Numbered from the stretch's first letter, positions 33,889 to 48,143 are shown. The stretch is DNA of 64,000 nt from JASHPR01 sp963833885 (GCA_963833885.1 CAWHZU010000022.1:62001-126000); one strand, 5' to 3'. Made by a program: numbers and translations. The notes: generated by a model from the sequence alone, not told the origin.

Positions 33889-34545
33889 CTACCGGCTCGC
33901 GGCCGGGGTTTTGACGGCGCTGCGGACCAGGACCAGCCCGCCGGAAGGACCGGGGACCGCGCCCTTGATCAGCAGCAGCCCGCGGTTGGTGTCCACGCCG
34001 TGCAGGGTCAGGTTGGGAGAGGTGGTGCGCACGCCGCCCATCCGGCCGGCCATCCGCACTCCCTTGAACACCCGGCCCGGGGTGGCGCAGCCGCCGATCG
34101 ACCCGGGCGCCCGGTGCTTGCGCTGGGTGCCATGGGAGGCGCCCAGGCCCTTGAAGCCGTGCCGCTTCATGACGCCGGCGAAGCCCTTGCCCTTGCTCCT
34201 GGCCGTGACGTCCACGAGCTCGCCTGGCGCGAAGGTCTCGGCGGTGACTTCCTGGCCGAGCGTGTAGTCCGAGGCGTCGTCGGTGCGCAGCTCGACCAGG
34301 TACCGGCGCGGGGTCACGCCGGCCTTCATGAAGTGACCCGCCTCGGGCTTGTTCACCTTGCGCGGGTCGACCTCGCCGTAGCCCAGCTGCACCGCGGCGT
34401 AGCCGTCGGCGTCGGGCGTCCGCACCGCGGTGACGACACAGGGGCCCGCCTCGACGACGGTGACGGGCACCATCTTGCCGTCGTCGGCGAAGACCTGGGT
34501 CATGCCGAGCTTGGTGCCCAGGACTCCCTTGATCTGCTTGGTCAT
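33889..34545 (-). CDS. rplC: 50S ribosomal protein L3
   Basis: Early assembly protein near the peptidyl-transferase centre. IKGVLGTKLGMTQVFADDGK at the start; KGFAGVMKRHGFKGLGASHG around the Gln/Gly methylation region. 218 residues. Confidence 0.98.
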   Translation of the reverse strand: MTKQIKGVLGTKLGMTQVFADDGKMVPVTVVEAGPCVVTAVRTPDADGYAAVQLGYGEVDPRKVNKPEAGHFMKAGVTPRRYLVELRTDDASDYTLGQEVTAETFAPGELVDVTARSKGKGFAGVMKRHGFKGLGASHGTQRKHRAPGSIGGCATPGRVFKGVRMAGRMGGVRTTSPNLTLHGVDTNRGLLLIKGAVPGPSGGLVLVRSAVKTPAASR

Positions 34546-34559
34546 AACGGTTGCGTCCC

Positions 34560-34868
34560 TCAGAGCTTGATCTCGATGTCGACACCGGCGGGCAGGTCGA
34601 GCCGCATCAGGGAGTCGACGGTCTTCGGCGTGGGGTCGATGATGTCGATCAGGCGCTTGTGCGTGCGCATCTCGAAGTGCTCCCGCGAGTCCTTGTACTT
34701 GTGCGGTGAGCGGATGACGCAGTACACGTTCTTCTCGGTGGGCAGCGGTACAGGCCCGGCCACCTTCGCGCCGGTGCGCGTCACCGTGTCGACGATCTTC
34801 CGCGCCGAACTGTCGATGACCTCGTGGTCATAGGCCTTGAGCCGGATGCGGATCTTCTGTCCCGCCAT
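34560..34868 (-). CDS. rpsJ: 30S ribosomal protein S10
   Basis: Head protein and NusE partner in antitermination. Start MAGQKIRIRLKAYDHEVID at 34868. GPVPLPTEKNVYCVIRSPHK is diagnostic. 102 residues. First gene of the S10 operon, 47 bases after the tuf hairpin, with no visible promoter in between. Confidence 0.98.
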   Translation of the reverse strand: MAGQKIRIRLKAYDHEVIDSSARKIVDTVTRTGAKVAGPVPLPTEKNVYCVIRSPHKYKDSREHFEMRTHKRLIDIIDPTPKTVDSLMRLDLPAGVDIEIKL

Positions 34869-34915
34869 GTCCTTCGCTTTCCTCGTGCCGCTGTGGGGTC
34901 CCCGGGGCTTCTCGC

Positions 34916-34956
34916 AATGTGGCGGCCGGGCCGGTGAGCGGCCCGGCCGCCACATT
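34916..34956 (-). terminator. Strong hairpin between tuf and rpsJ
   Basis: A perfect 17-bp stem (34916-34932 with 34940-34956) around a 7-base loop, nine bases after the tuf stop. There is no U-run. It is the boundary of the str and S10 groups. Confidence 0.8.
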
Positions 34957-34965
34957 GACGGCTAG

Positions 34966-36159
<1,194 letters not shown>

Positions 36160-36211
36160 TGGTTTCTCCTCGTTGCGATCGTTGATCTGTCGTGCGGTTC
36201 TGGTCTGCCGG

Positions 36212-38311
36212 CTACTCGCCGCGTGCCTTGGCCACGATTTCCTTGGCGATGCTGGGCGGGACCTCGGCATACGAGTCGAACTGCATGCTGAAGTCCGCCC
36301 GTCCCTGGGTGCGGCTGCGCAGGTCGCCCACGTAGCCGAACATCTCGGACAGCGGCACGAGCGCCTTGACGGCCCGCACCCCCGACCGGTCCTCCATGGC
36401 CTGGATCTGTCCGCGGCGGCTGTTCAGGTCGCCGATGACCTCACCCATGTAGTCCTCGGGCGTCCGCACCTCGACGGCCATGACCGGCTCGAGCAGCGCC
36501 GCCTCTGCATAGCCGGCCGCCTTCTTGAACGCCATCGAGCCGGCGATCTTGAAGGCAAGCTCGGACGAGTCCACCTCGTGGTATCCGCCATCGGTCAGCG
36601 TGACCTTCACGCCGACCATCGGGTAGCCAGCCAGCACGCCGAACTCGGCGGCCTCCTGGCAGCCCGCGTCCACCGACGGGATGTACTCGCGCGGCACCCG
36701 TCCGCCGCTGATCTTGTTCTCGAACTCGTAGCCGCCGCCGTCGCCGCCGGTCGGCTCCAGGTTGATGACCACCTTGGCGTACTGGCCGGCCCCGCCGGTC
36801 TGCTTCTTGTGGGTGTACTCGACCTTCTGGACCTTCTTCTTGATGGTCTCCCGGTAGGCGACCTGGGGACGGCCAATGTTGGCCTCCACCTTGAACTCCC
36901 GCCGCATCCGTTCGACCAGCACCTCGAGGTGCAGCTCGCCCATGCCGGCGATGATCGTCTGCCCGGTCTCCTCGTCGGTCCGGACCTGGAAGGTCGGGTC
37001 CTCCTCGGCCAGCCGCTGGATGGCGGTGCCGAGCTTGTCCTGGTCGCCCTTGGTGCGCGGCTCGATCGCGACGTTGATCACCGGTGCCGGGAACGTCATC
37101 GACTCCAGGATCACCGGCTTGGCCGGGTCGCTCAGCGTATCGCCGGTCGTGGTGTCCTTCAGGCCCATCACGGCGACGATCTGGCCGGCGATCGCCGACG
37201 GGCGCTCCTCGCGCTTGTTGGCGTGCATCTGGTAGATCTTGCCGACCCGCTCCTTGCGGTCCTTTGTCGAGTTCAGTACCGGCTTGCCGGCCTCGAGCGT
37301 GCCGGAGTAGATCCGGATGTAAGTCAGCTTGCCCAGGTGCTGGTCGGACATGATCTTGAACGCCAGCGCGGCGAACGGCTCCGACGGGTCGGCGTGCCGC
37401 TCGATCTCGACGTCGTCGTGCCCCACCGCGTGGCCCTTGAAGGACGGCACGTCCAGCGGGCTCGGCAGGAAGTCGACGATCGCGTCCAGCATCGGCTGCA
37501 CGCCCTTGTTCTTGAACGCGCTGCCGCACAGCACCGGGGTGAGCGTCCCGGCGATCGTGGCCCGCCGGATCGCGGCGATCAGCTGCTCTTCGGCCGGCTC
37601 GGTGCCGTCCAGGTAGAGCTCCATCATCTCCTCGTCGTTCTCGGAGATGGTCTCCACCAGGGCATCGCGCCACTCGCGCGCGGCCTCCTGGTAGTGATCG
37701 GGGACCGGCACCACGTCGTAGGTGTCGCCCTTGCCCTCGTTCTGCCAGAGCAGCGCCCGCATCCTGATCAGGTCGATCACGCCGCGGAAGTCCGCCTCGG
37801 TACCCCACGGCAGCTGGATGACCAGCGGGGTGGCGCCCAGCCGGTCCGAGATCATCTCGACGCAGCGGTGGAACTCGGCGCCGACCCGGTCCATCTTGTT
37901 CACGAAACAGATCCGCGGGACGCCGTACCTGTCGGCCTGGCGCCACACGGTCTCGGACTGCGGCTCCACGCCGGCGACGCCGTCGAACACGGCGACCGCG
38001 CCGTCAAGCACCCGCAGCGAGCGCTCCACCTCTACGGTGAAGTCGACGTGGCCGGGCGTATCGATCAGGTTGATCGTGTGATCCCGCCACGTCGCCGTCG
38101 TTGCGGCCGACGTGATCGTGATGCCGCGCTCCTGCTCCTGCGCCATCCAGTCCATCGTGGCGGCGCCCTCGTGGACCTCGCCGATCTTGTAGTTGATGCC
38201 GGTGTAGAACAGAATCCGCTCGGTTGTCGTGGTCTTGCCCGCGTCGATATGCGCCATGATCCCGATGTTCCGGACCTTGGCGAGGTCGATAGCGGTCTGC
38301 GTGGCGGCCAC
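36212..38311 (-). CDS. fusA: Elongation factor G
   Basis: Drives translocation of tRNA and mRNA with GTP. I choose the GTG at 38311 (MAATQTAIDLAKVRNIG), nine bases after AGAGGA; a TTG three codons upstream also fits. AHIDAGKTTTTERIL is the P-loop region, DTPGHVDFT is G3 and NKMDRVGA is G4. About 699 residues. Confidence 0.98.
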   Translation of the reverse strand: MAATQTAIDLAKVRNIGIMAHIDAGKTTTTERILFYTGINYKIGEVHEGAATMDWMAQEQERGITITSAATTATWRDHTINLIDTPGHVDFTVEVERSLRVLDGAVAVFDGVAGVEPQSETVWRQADRYGVPRICFVNKMDRVGAEFHRCVEMISDRLGATPLVIQLPWGTEADFRGVIDLIRMRALLWQNEGKGDTYDVVPVPDHYQEAAREWRDALVETISENDEEMMELYLDGTEPAEEQLIAAIRRATIAGTLTPVLCGSAFKNKGVQPMLDAIVDFLPSPLDVPSFKGHAVGHDDVEIERHADPSEPFAALAFKIMSDQHLGKLTYIRIYSGTLEAGKPVLNSTKDRKERVGKIYQMHANKREERPSAIAGQIVAVMGLKDTTTGDTLSDPAKPVILESMTFPAPVINVAIEPRTKGDQDKLGTAIQRLAEEDPTFQVRTDEETGQTIIAGMGELHLEVLVERMRREFKVEANIGRPQVAYRETIKKKVQKVEYTHKKQTGGAGQYAKVVINLEPTGGDGGGYEFENKISGGRVPREYIPSVDAGCQEAAEFGVLAGYPMVGVKVTLTDGGYHEVDSSELAFKIAGSMAFKKAAGYAEAALLEPVMAVEVRTPEDYMGEVIGDLNSRRGQIQAMEDRSGVRAVKALVPLSEMFGYVGDLRSRTQGRADFSMQFDSYAEVPPSIAKEIVAKARGE

Positions 38312-38384
38312 GGTTCGCAATCCTCTTTCTTGATCTAGCCGCTTCCGTTGCGTAACGGGCGGTCTCGTTGGTTCGTGTTCGGCC

Positions 38385-38855
38385 CTACCAGCGGTAGTGC
38401 GCGAAGGCCTTGTTGGACTCGGCCATCTTGTGGGTGTCCTCGCGGCGCTTGACGCTCGCTCCCAGGCCGTTGCTGGCGTCGAGCAGCTCGTTCATCAGCC
38501 GCTCGGTCATGGTCTTCTCGCGGCGCGCCCGCGAGTACGTGATCAGCCAGCGCAGCGCCAGCGTGGTGCTGCGGGACGCGCGCACCTCGACCGGCACCTG
38601 GTAGGTGGCGCCGCCAACCCGGCGGCTGCGCACCTCGAGCGTCGGCTTCACGTTGTCCAGGGCGCGCTTGAGCGTCACCACCGGGTCGTTGCCGGTCTTG
38701 TCCTTGCACCCTTCCAGGGCGCCGTAGACGATGCGCTCGGCAAGCGAGCGCTTGCCGTCACGCAGCACCTTGCTCACCAGCGCGGTGACCAGCGGTGAGC
38801 CGTAGACGGGATCGGTGACCAGCTGCCGCTTGGTCGCGGGGCCCTTGCGCGGCAT
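38385..38855 (-). CDS. rpsG: 30S ribosomal protein S7
   Basis: Organises the 3' domain of 16S rRNA near the E site. MPRKGPATKRQLVTDPVYGS at the start; the SLAERIVYGALE helix and GGATYQVPVEVRASRSTTLA. 156 residues. One base separates it from rpsL. Confidence 0.98.
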   Translation of the reverse strand: MPRKGPATKRQLVTDPVYGSPLVTALVSKVLRDGKRSLAERIVYGALEGCKDKTGNDPVVTLKRALDNVKPTLEVRSRRVGGATYQVPVEVRASRSTTLALRWLITYSRARREKTMTERLMNELLDASNGLGASVKRREDTHKMAESNKAFAHYRW

Positions 38856-38856
38856 G

Positions 38857-39231
38857 TCAGCTCTTCTCCTTCTTCGCGCCGTAACGGCTGCGGGCCTGCT
38901 TGCGGTTGCGGACGCCCTGGGTGTCCAGGGAGCCACGGATGACCTTGTAGCGCACGCCCGGCAGGTCCCGCACCCGGCCGCCGCGTACCAGCACGATCGA
39001 GTGCTCCTGGAGGTTGTGGCCGACACCGGGGATGTAGGCCGTGACCTCAATCTGGCTGGTGAGCCTGACCCGGGCCACCTTGCGCAGGGCCGAGTTCGGC
39101 TTCTTGGGCGTGGTGGTGTAGACGCGCGTGCACACCCCGCGGCGCTGCGGGCTGGCCTTGAGCGCCGGGGTCTTGTTCTTGGCTACCTTGTCCTGCCGAC
39201 CCTTGCGGACCAGCTGCTGGATCGTTGGCAA
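38857..39231 (-). CDS. rpsL: 30S ribosomal protein S12, Arg at position 88
   Basis: Decoding-centre protein that sets accuracy and streptomycin sensitivity. TTG start at 39231; 124 residues. Lys43 in TTTPKKPNS is unchanged. The second loop reads RGGRVRDLPGV: residue 88, Lys in most bacteria, is Arg (codon CGG at 38970-38968). A promoter lies ~250 bases upstream. Confidence 0.98.
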   Translation of the reverse strand: MPTIQQLVRKGRQDKVAKNKTPALKASPQRRGVCTRVYTTTPKKPNSALRKVARVRLTSQIEVTAYIPGVGHNLQEHSIVLVRGGRVRDLPGVRYKVIRGSLDTQGVRNRKQARSRYGAKKEKS

Positions 39232-39486
39232 CGCGTCTCCATCTTCTCCGCGCGCCTCGCGGCGCGGTATTCCTACATTCCTGGCCTGCGGGTTTCCTCG
39301 CCTGCCCGGCCCCCGCTGTCGGGCGTGTCGCCGCGTTCGCGGCGGCTGTTCCGGCCCGTAGCCGAGCCGGGACGACGAGAAAGGGAAGTCCTCCGCATGA
39401 CTGGCCCACGCGGCCGACGGCCTTCCGGCTGCCGTGACCACAGACCACGGTCATGCTGCGCCCGCGAATTACGGGCACGGAGAGCT

Positions 39487-39515
39487 AGATTACCTACGCT
39501 TGACGCACGCGTCAA
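39487..39515 (-). promoter_or_regulatory. rpsL operon promoter with palindrome over the -35
   Basis: Minus strand TTGACG (39515-39510), 17-base spacer, TAATCT (39492-39487). The -35 is one arm of a perfect inverted repeat (39500-39506 and 39509-39515, 2-base centre), so a dimeric protein could bind there and block the promoter. Confidence 0.7.
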
Positions 39516-39612
39516 AGCGAATCGGTACCCGAGTCCTTAGCGTAACCATTCTGGACCCACGTTTCATTCCCGTGGGTGGGCCCGGCGTGTCGCGCACCCG
39601 GCCCGCCACAGC

Positions 39613-39650
39613 GGTCACCCCGGCCGCCGCGCTTGGCGACCGGGGTGACC
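39613..39650 (-). terminator. rpoBC terminator
   Basis: A perfect 11-bp stem (39613-39623 with 39640-39650) and 16-base loop, 12 bases after the rpoC stop. No T-run. Confidence 0.75.
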
Positions 39651-39661
39651 GGAGCGACTCG

Positions 39662-43588
<3,927 letters not shown>

Positions 43589-43615
43589 GTGTTTCGTCCC
43601 CTGGGGTAGTTCGGA

Positions 43616-46600
43616 TCAGACCTCTTCAACGCTGCTCGGCTCACGCCGGGACAGGTCGATGCCGAGTTCCTCCGCTGCGCGGAAGACGTCCTCGTCGGTT
43701 TCCCGCATCTCGATCGCTGCGCCGTCGCTGGAGAGCACCTCCACGTTCAGGCAGAGCGACTGCATCTCCTTGATCAGCACCTTGAACGACTCAGGGATGC
43801 CGGGCTCGGGGATGTTCTCGCCCTTGACGATCGCCTCGTAGACCTTGACCCTTCCGAGAATGTCGTCGGACTTGATCGTGAGCAGTTCCTGGAGCGCGTA
43901 CGCGGCACCGTAGGCCTCGAGCGCCCAGACCTCCATCTCACCGAATCGCTGTCCGCCGAACTGCGCCTTACCGCCCAGCGGCTGCTGGGTGATCATCGAG
44001 TACGGGCCCGTCGACCGGGCGTGGATCTTGTCGTCGACCAGGTGCAGCAGCTTGAGGATGTAGATGTAGCCGACGGCGACCGGGTCCTTGAACGGCTCGC
44101 CGGTCCGACCGTCGAACAGCGTGGCCTTGCCGCTCGCGCCGACCAGGCGGTCGCCGTCCCGGTTCGGCAGCGTGCTGCCGAGCAGGCCGGTGATCTCCTC
44201 CTCCTTGGCGCCGTCGAAGACCGGCGTGGCCACCTTGGTGCCGGGTGTCGCGGAGTGCGCGTTGATCTGCCGCAGCCGCTCCCGCCAGTCACCGCCGCCC
44301 TTCATATCGGCGTCGATGTCCCAGCCGGAGTTGGCCACCCAGCCCAGGTGGGTCTCGAGCACCTGGCCAACGTTCATGCGGCCGGGCACGCCGAGCGGGT
44401 TCAGCACGATGTCGACCGGCGTGCCGTCCTCGAGGAACGGCATGTCCTCCACGGCGAGGATCTTCGCGATCACGCCCTTGTTGCCGTGCAGGCCGGCCAG
44501 CTTGTCGCCGTCGGTGATCTTCCTCTTGGCCGCGACGTAGACCCGCACCAGCTCGTTCACGCCGGGCGGCAGCTCGTCGCCGTCCTCCCTGGTGAACACC
44601 CGGACGCCGATGACCTTGCCGGACTCGCCGTGCGGCACCTTCAGCGAGGTGTCCCGGACCTCCCGGGCCTTCTCACCGAAGATCGCGCGCAGCAGCCGCT
44701 CCTCCGGGGTCAGCTCGGTCTCGCCCTTGGGCGTGACCTTCCCGACCAGGATGTCGCCGGTGGTCACCTCGGCGCCGATCCGGATGATGCCGCGGTCGTC
44801 CAGGTCGGCGAGCACGTCCTCGGAGACGTTCGGGATGTCCCTGGTGATCTCCTCGGGGCCGAGCTTGGTGTCCCGCGCGTCGACCTCGTGCTCCTCGATG
44901 TGGATCGAGGACAGCACGTCGTCCTGGACCAGCCGCTGGGACAGGATGATCGCGTCCTCGTAGTTGTGACCCTCCCACGGCATGAACGCGACGAGCAGGT
45001 TCCTGCCCAGCGCCATCTCGCCGTGGTCGGTGCACGGGCCGTCGGCGATCACCTGTCCTGCCTCGACCCGCGCGCCTTCCTCGACCACCGGCTTCTGGTT
45101 GAAGCAGGTGCCCTGGTTGGAGCGGCGGAACTTGGCCACCAGGTAGGTGCTGCGGGTGCCGTCGTCGTTGGCGATCGCGATGAAGTCGGCGCTGGCCTGC
45201 TCGACCACGCCGCCCTGCTCGGCGACGATCACGTCGCCCGCGTCGGTCGCGGCACGGTACTCCATGCCGGTGCCGACCAGCGGCGCCTCGCTGCGCAGCA
45301 GCGGCACAGACTGGCGCTGCATGTTCGAGCCCATCAGGGCCCGGTTGGCGTCGTCGTGCTCGAGGAACGGGATCATCGCGGTCGCGACCGACACCATCTG
45401 CCGCGGCGAGACGTCCATGTAGTCGACGTCGTCCGGCCCGATGTAGTCGATCTCGCCGCCCTTCCGCCGGACCAGCACGCGGTCCTCGGCGAACATGTTG
45501 TCCGCGCCGATCGGCGTGTTGGCCTGCGCGATGACGTGCCGGTCCTCCTCGTCGGCGGTGAGGTACTCGATCTGGTCGGTGACCTTGCCGCCCTTCACCT
45601 TGCGGTACGGGGTCTCCACGAAGCCGAACGCGTTGACCCGCCCGTACGACGAGAGCGAGCCGATCAGGCCGATGTTCGGGCCTTCTGGCGTCTCGATCGG
45701 GCACATCCGGCCGTAGTGACTCGGGTGCACGTCCCGGACCTCGAACCCGGCCCGCTCACGGGACAGGCCGCCGGGCCCGAGCGCGGACAGCCGGCGCTTG
45801 TGGGTAAGGCCGGCCAGCGGGTTGGTCTGGTCCATGAACTGGGAGAGCTGGCTGGTGCCGAAGAACTCCTTGATGGACGCGACCACCGGGCGGATGTTGA
45901 TCAGCGTCTGCGGCGTGATCGCCTCCACGTCCTGCGTGGTCATCCGCTCCCTGACCACCCGCTCCATGCGGGCCAGGCCCAGCCGGACCTGGTTCTGGAT
46001 CAGCTCGCCGACGGTACGCAGCCTGCGGTTGCCGAAGTGGTCGATGTCGTCGGTCTCGACCGGCACGATCTGGTCGCCCGACGACTTCATCTCCTCTTCG
46101 CCGGTGTGCAGCCGGACGAGGTACTCGATCGTCGCGACGATGTCTTCCTCGGTCAGCGTGCCCTGGCTGATCGGCTGCGACAGGCCGAGCTTCTTGTTGA
46201 CCTTGTACCGGCCCACCTTGGCCAGGTCGTACCGCTTCGGGTTGAAGTACAGGTTCTCCAGCAGCGCCTGGGCCGACTCACGCGTCGGCGGCTCGCCGGG
46301 ACGCAGCTTGCGGTAAATGTCCAGCAGCGCGTCTTCCTGGCCGGTGGTGTGGTCCTTCTCCAGGGTGGCCCGCATCGACTCGAACTGGCCGAAGCGCTCC
46401 AGGATCTTGGCCTCATCCCAGCCCAGCGCCTTGAGCAGGACGGTGACGCCCTGCTTGCGCTTACGGTCGATCCTGACCCCGACGCTGTCGCGCTTGTCGA
46501 TCTCGAACTCCAGCCAGGCGCCCCGGGACGGGATCACCTTGCAGCTGTAGATGTCCTTGTCGGAGGTCTTGTCGACCTGGCGGTCGAAGTACACACCCGG

Positions 46601-47095
46601 CGAGCGGACGAGCTGGGACACGACGACACGCTCGGTCCCGTTGATGATGAACGTCCCCTTGGGCGACATCAGCGGGAAGTCACCCATGAAGACGGTCTGG
46701 CTCTTGATCTCGCCAGTGCTGTTGTTGATGAACTCCGCCGTCACGAACATGGGGGCGGAGAACGTCATGTCCTTCTCCTTGCACTCCTCAGCGGAGTACT
46801 TCGGAGGCTCGAACCGATGATCACGGAACGAGAGCGACATGGTCCCGGTGAAGTCCTCGATCGGGCTGATCTCCTCGAAGATCTCCTCGAGGCCGGACTG
46901 GTCGGGCAGGTCCTTGTGGCCGAGGTTCTTCTCTGCGTCAATCCGCGATCGCCAGCGCTCGTTGCCGAGCAGCCAGTCGAAGGATTCGGTCTGCAGGGCG
47001 AGGAGGCTGGGGACTTCGAGCGGTTCGTTGATGCGAGCGAAGGAAACGCGACGTGGACCAGATACGGTGGCTGAAGCGCTGCGCGAGGCTGCCAA
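43616..47095 (-). CDS. rpoB: RNA polymerase beta subunit
   Basis: Catalytic core subunit and rifampicin target. TTG start at 47095 behind GGAAGGAC, 1159 residues, beginning MAASRSASATVSG as in other actinomycetes. The rifampicin region (about 411-445) reads TSQLSQFMDQTNPLAG then LTHKRRLSALGPGG. Key Ser437 and the His of THKRR are wild type; position 424 is Thr and 428 is Ala where E. coli has Asn518 and Ser522. Confidence 0.99.
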   Translation of the reverse strand: MAASRSASATVSGPRRVSFARINEPLEVPSLLALQTESFDWLLGNERWRSRIDAEKNLGHKDLPDQSGLEEIFEEISPIEDFTGTMSLSFRDHRFEPPKYSAEECKEKDMTFSAPMFVTAEFINNSTGEIKSQTVFMGDFPLMSPKGTFIINGTERVVVSQLVRSPGVYFDRQVDKTSDKDIYSCKVIPSRGAWLEFEIDKRDSVGVRIDRKRKQGVTVLLKALGWDEAKILERFGQFESMRATLEKDHTTGQEDALLDIYRKLRPGEPPTRESAQALLENLYFNPKRYDLAKVGRYKVNKKLGLSQPISQGTLTEEDIVATIEYLVRLHTGEEEMKSSGDQIVPVETDDIDHFGNRRLRTVGELIQNQVRLGLARMERVVRERMTTQDVEAITPQTLINIRPVVASIKEFFGTSQLSQFMDQTNPLAGLTHKRRLSALGPGGLSRERAGFEVRDVHPSHYGRMCPIETPEGPNIGLIGSLSSYGRVNAFGFVETPYRKVKGGKVTDQIEYLTADEEDRHVIAQANTPIGADNMFAEDRVLVRRKGGEIDYIGPDDVDYMDVSPRQMVSVATAMIPFLEHDDANRALMGSNMQRQSVPLLRSEAPLVGTGMEYRAATDAGDVIVAEQGGVVEQASADFIAIANDDGTRSTYLVAKFRRSNQGTCFNQKPVVEEGARVEAGQVIADGPCTDHGEMALGRNLLVAFMPWEGHNYEDAIILSQRLVQDDVLSSIHIEEHEVDARDTKLGPEEITRDIPNVSEDVLADLDDRGIIRIGAEVTTGDILVGKVTPKGETELTPEERLLRAIFGEKAREVRDTSLKVPHGESGKVIGVRVFTREDGDELPPGVNELVRVYVAAKRKITDGDKLAGLHGNKGVIAKILAVEDMPFLEDGTPVDIVLNPLGVPGRMNVGQVLETHLGWVANSGWDIDADMKGGGDWRERLRQINAHSATPGTKVATPVFDGAKEEEITGLLGSTLPNRDGDRLVGASGKATLFDGRTGEPFKDPVAVGYIYILKLLHLVDDKIHARSTGPYSMITQQPLGGKAQFGGQRFGEMEVWALEAYGAAYALQELLTIKSDDILGRVKVYEAIVKGENIPEPGIPESFKVLIKEMQSLCLNVEVLSSDGAAIEMRETDEDVFRAAEELGIDLSRREPSSVEEV

Positions 47096-47209
47096 CAGGG
47101 GTCCTTCCGAGCTTGTGACGGACGACTAGCGCAAGCACAAGCGCCCTGCGGTCAAGCCGCGAGGGATAACCATGGATGCCGAGGACGTCACAGTGCAGCG
47201 CAAATTAGC

Positions 47210-47239
47210 AGTGTAGTCCATGGACACACCGCTGGTCAA
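47210..47239 (-). promoter_or_regulatory. rpoB promoter
   Basis: Minus strand TTGACC (47239-47234), 18-base spacer, TACACT (47215-47210). The start point would be near 47203, about 108 bases ahead of the rpoB TTG. Confidence 0.65.
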
Positions 47240-47536
47240 CTGTACGCCACTATGTTGTTCACGGTTGCAACGCAGCATCGCTCTTCCGCCGCAAAACGTC
47301 AAGCCCAGAGGCCCCTGGGTCGGCACAACACAGTACGTGACGAGCGTCACAAGCATGTTAAGGTTTGGCCTCCATCAGGCGCGGGTACGGAGCTACGTCC
47401 GCTCTGGTACCGATGATCTCGCTTGCAGCCTTCGCCCAGGTCAGCCCCGGCGGCGGCCCTCAGCCAGGTGGCCTCGGCCGCATCCCGCCCGAGCGCATCC
47501 GGCCTCGCCGGATCCGGCCCCAGCCACATCCCACCC

Positions 47537-47632
47537 GGCCACACTCGGTCCCGGCCGCATCCCGCCCCGGCCACACTCGGTCCCGGCCGCATCCCACCCC
47601 GGCCACACTCGGTCCCGGCCGCATCCCGCCGC
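47537..47632. repeat. 32-bp tandem array between rplL and rpoB
   Basis: Three units of 32 bp start at 47537, 47569 and 47601, differing by one or two bases, with degraded copies upstream (47470-47536). It lies downstream of the rplL terminator and upstream of the rpoB promoter, so it is probably not transcribed at high level. Confidence 0.9.
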
Positions 47633-47702
47633 GGGGCCCATCTCCCTGCTGCAGCCACCCCGCCCGGGCTCATCCCGTGCGGATCCTTCGGTGCTTGCAC
47701 GT

Positions 47703-47736
47703 GTCTGCCCGCCACGGGCTCCCGTGGCGGGCAGAC
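47703..47736 (-). terminator. rplJL terminator
   Basis: A perfect 16-bp stem (47703-47718 with 47721-47736) with a two-base loop, 17 bases after the rplL stop. One of the strongest hairpins in the window. Confidence 0.85.
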
Positions 47737-47753
47737 GCGAGCTGGTTTGCTTG

Positions 47754-48143
47754 CTACTTGACCGTGACCGTGGCCCCGGCGCCCTCGAGGGCAGCCTTGG
47801 CCTTGTCCGCGGCCTCCTTGTTCACGTGCTCGAGCACCGGCTTCGGCGCGCCGTCGACCAGGTCCTTGGCCTCCTTGAGGCCGAGGCTGGTGAGCGTCCG
47901 GACCTCCTTGATGACCTGGATCTTCTTGTCACCCGCGGCCTCGAGAATGACGTCGAACTCGTCCTTCTCCTCAGGCTCTTCGGCAGCGGCGCCGCCGCCT
48001 CCCGCGGCAGGACCGGCCACCGCGACCGGGGCTGCGGCCTTGACGTCGAAGGCGTCCTCGAACTGCTTCACGAACTCAGAGAGCTCGAGCAGCGTCATCT
48101 CCTTGAACGCGTCGAGCAGTGCGTCGTTGCTGAGCTTCGCCAT
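47754..48143 (-). CDS. rplL: 50S ribosomal protein L7/L12
   Basis: Stalk protein that recruits GTPase factors. N-terminal dimerisation domain LLDAFKEMTLLELSEFVKQF, Ala/Gly hinge near 36-55, C-terminal domain with KIQVIKEVRTLTSLGLKEAK. Start at 48143, 129 residues. Confidence 0.98.
   Translation of the reverse strand: MAKLSNDALLDAFKEMTLLELSEFVKQFEDAFDVKAAAPVAVAGPAAGGGGAAAEEPEEKDEFDVILEAAGDKKIQVIKEVRTLTSLGLKEAKDLVDGAPKPVLEHVNKEAADKAKAALEGAGATVTVK

Larger units (their letters stand above)
39232..39661. other. rpoC-rpsL spacer
   Basis: 430 bases without a gene. It contains the rpoC terminator hairpin (39613-39650), a strong rpsL promoter with an overlapping palindrome (39487-39515), and a ~250-base rpsL leader in which I see no gene. 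The leader is unusually long. Confidence 0.7.
47096..47753. other. rplL-rpoB spacer
   Basis: 658 bases without a gene. From the rplL side it holds a 16-bp terminator hairpin (47703-47736), a 32-bp minisatellite (47537-47632) and a good rpoB promoter (47210-47239). I find no gene in it. Confidence 0.75.

Noticed and set aside
44021..47074. Plus-strand open frame opposite rpoB
   Set aside because: Antisense shadow of a fully conserved gene; no known domain.
47537..47632. CRISPR-like repeat
   Set aside because: Direct tandem repeat without spacers.
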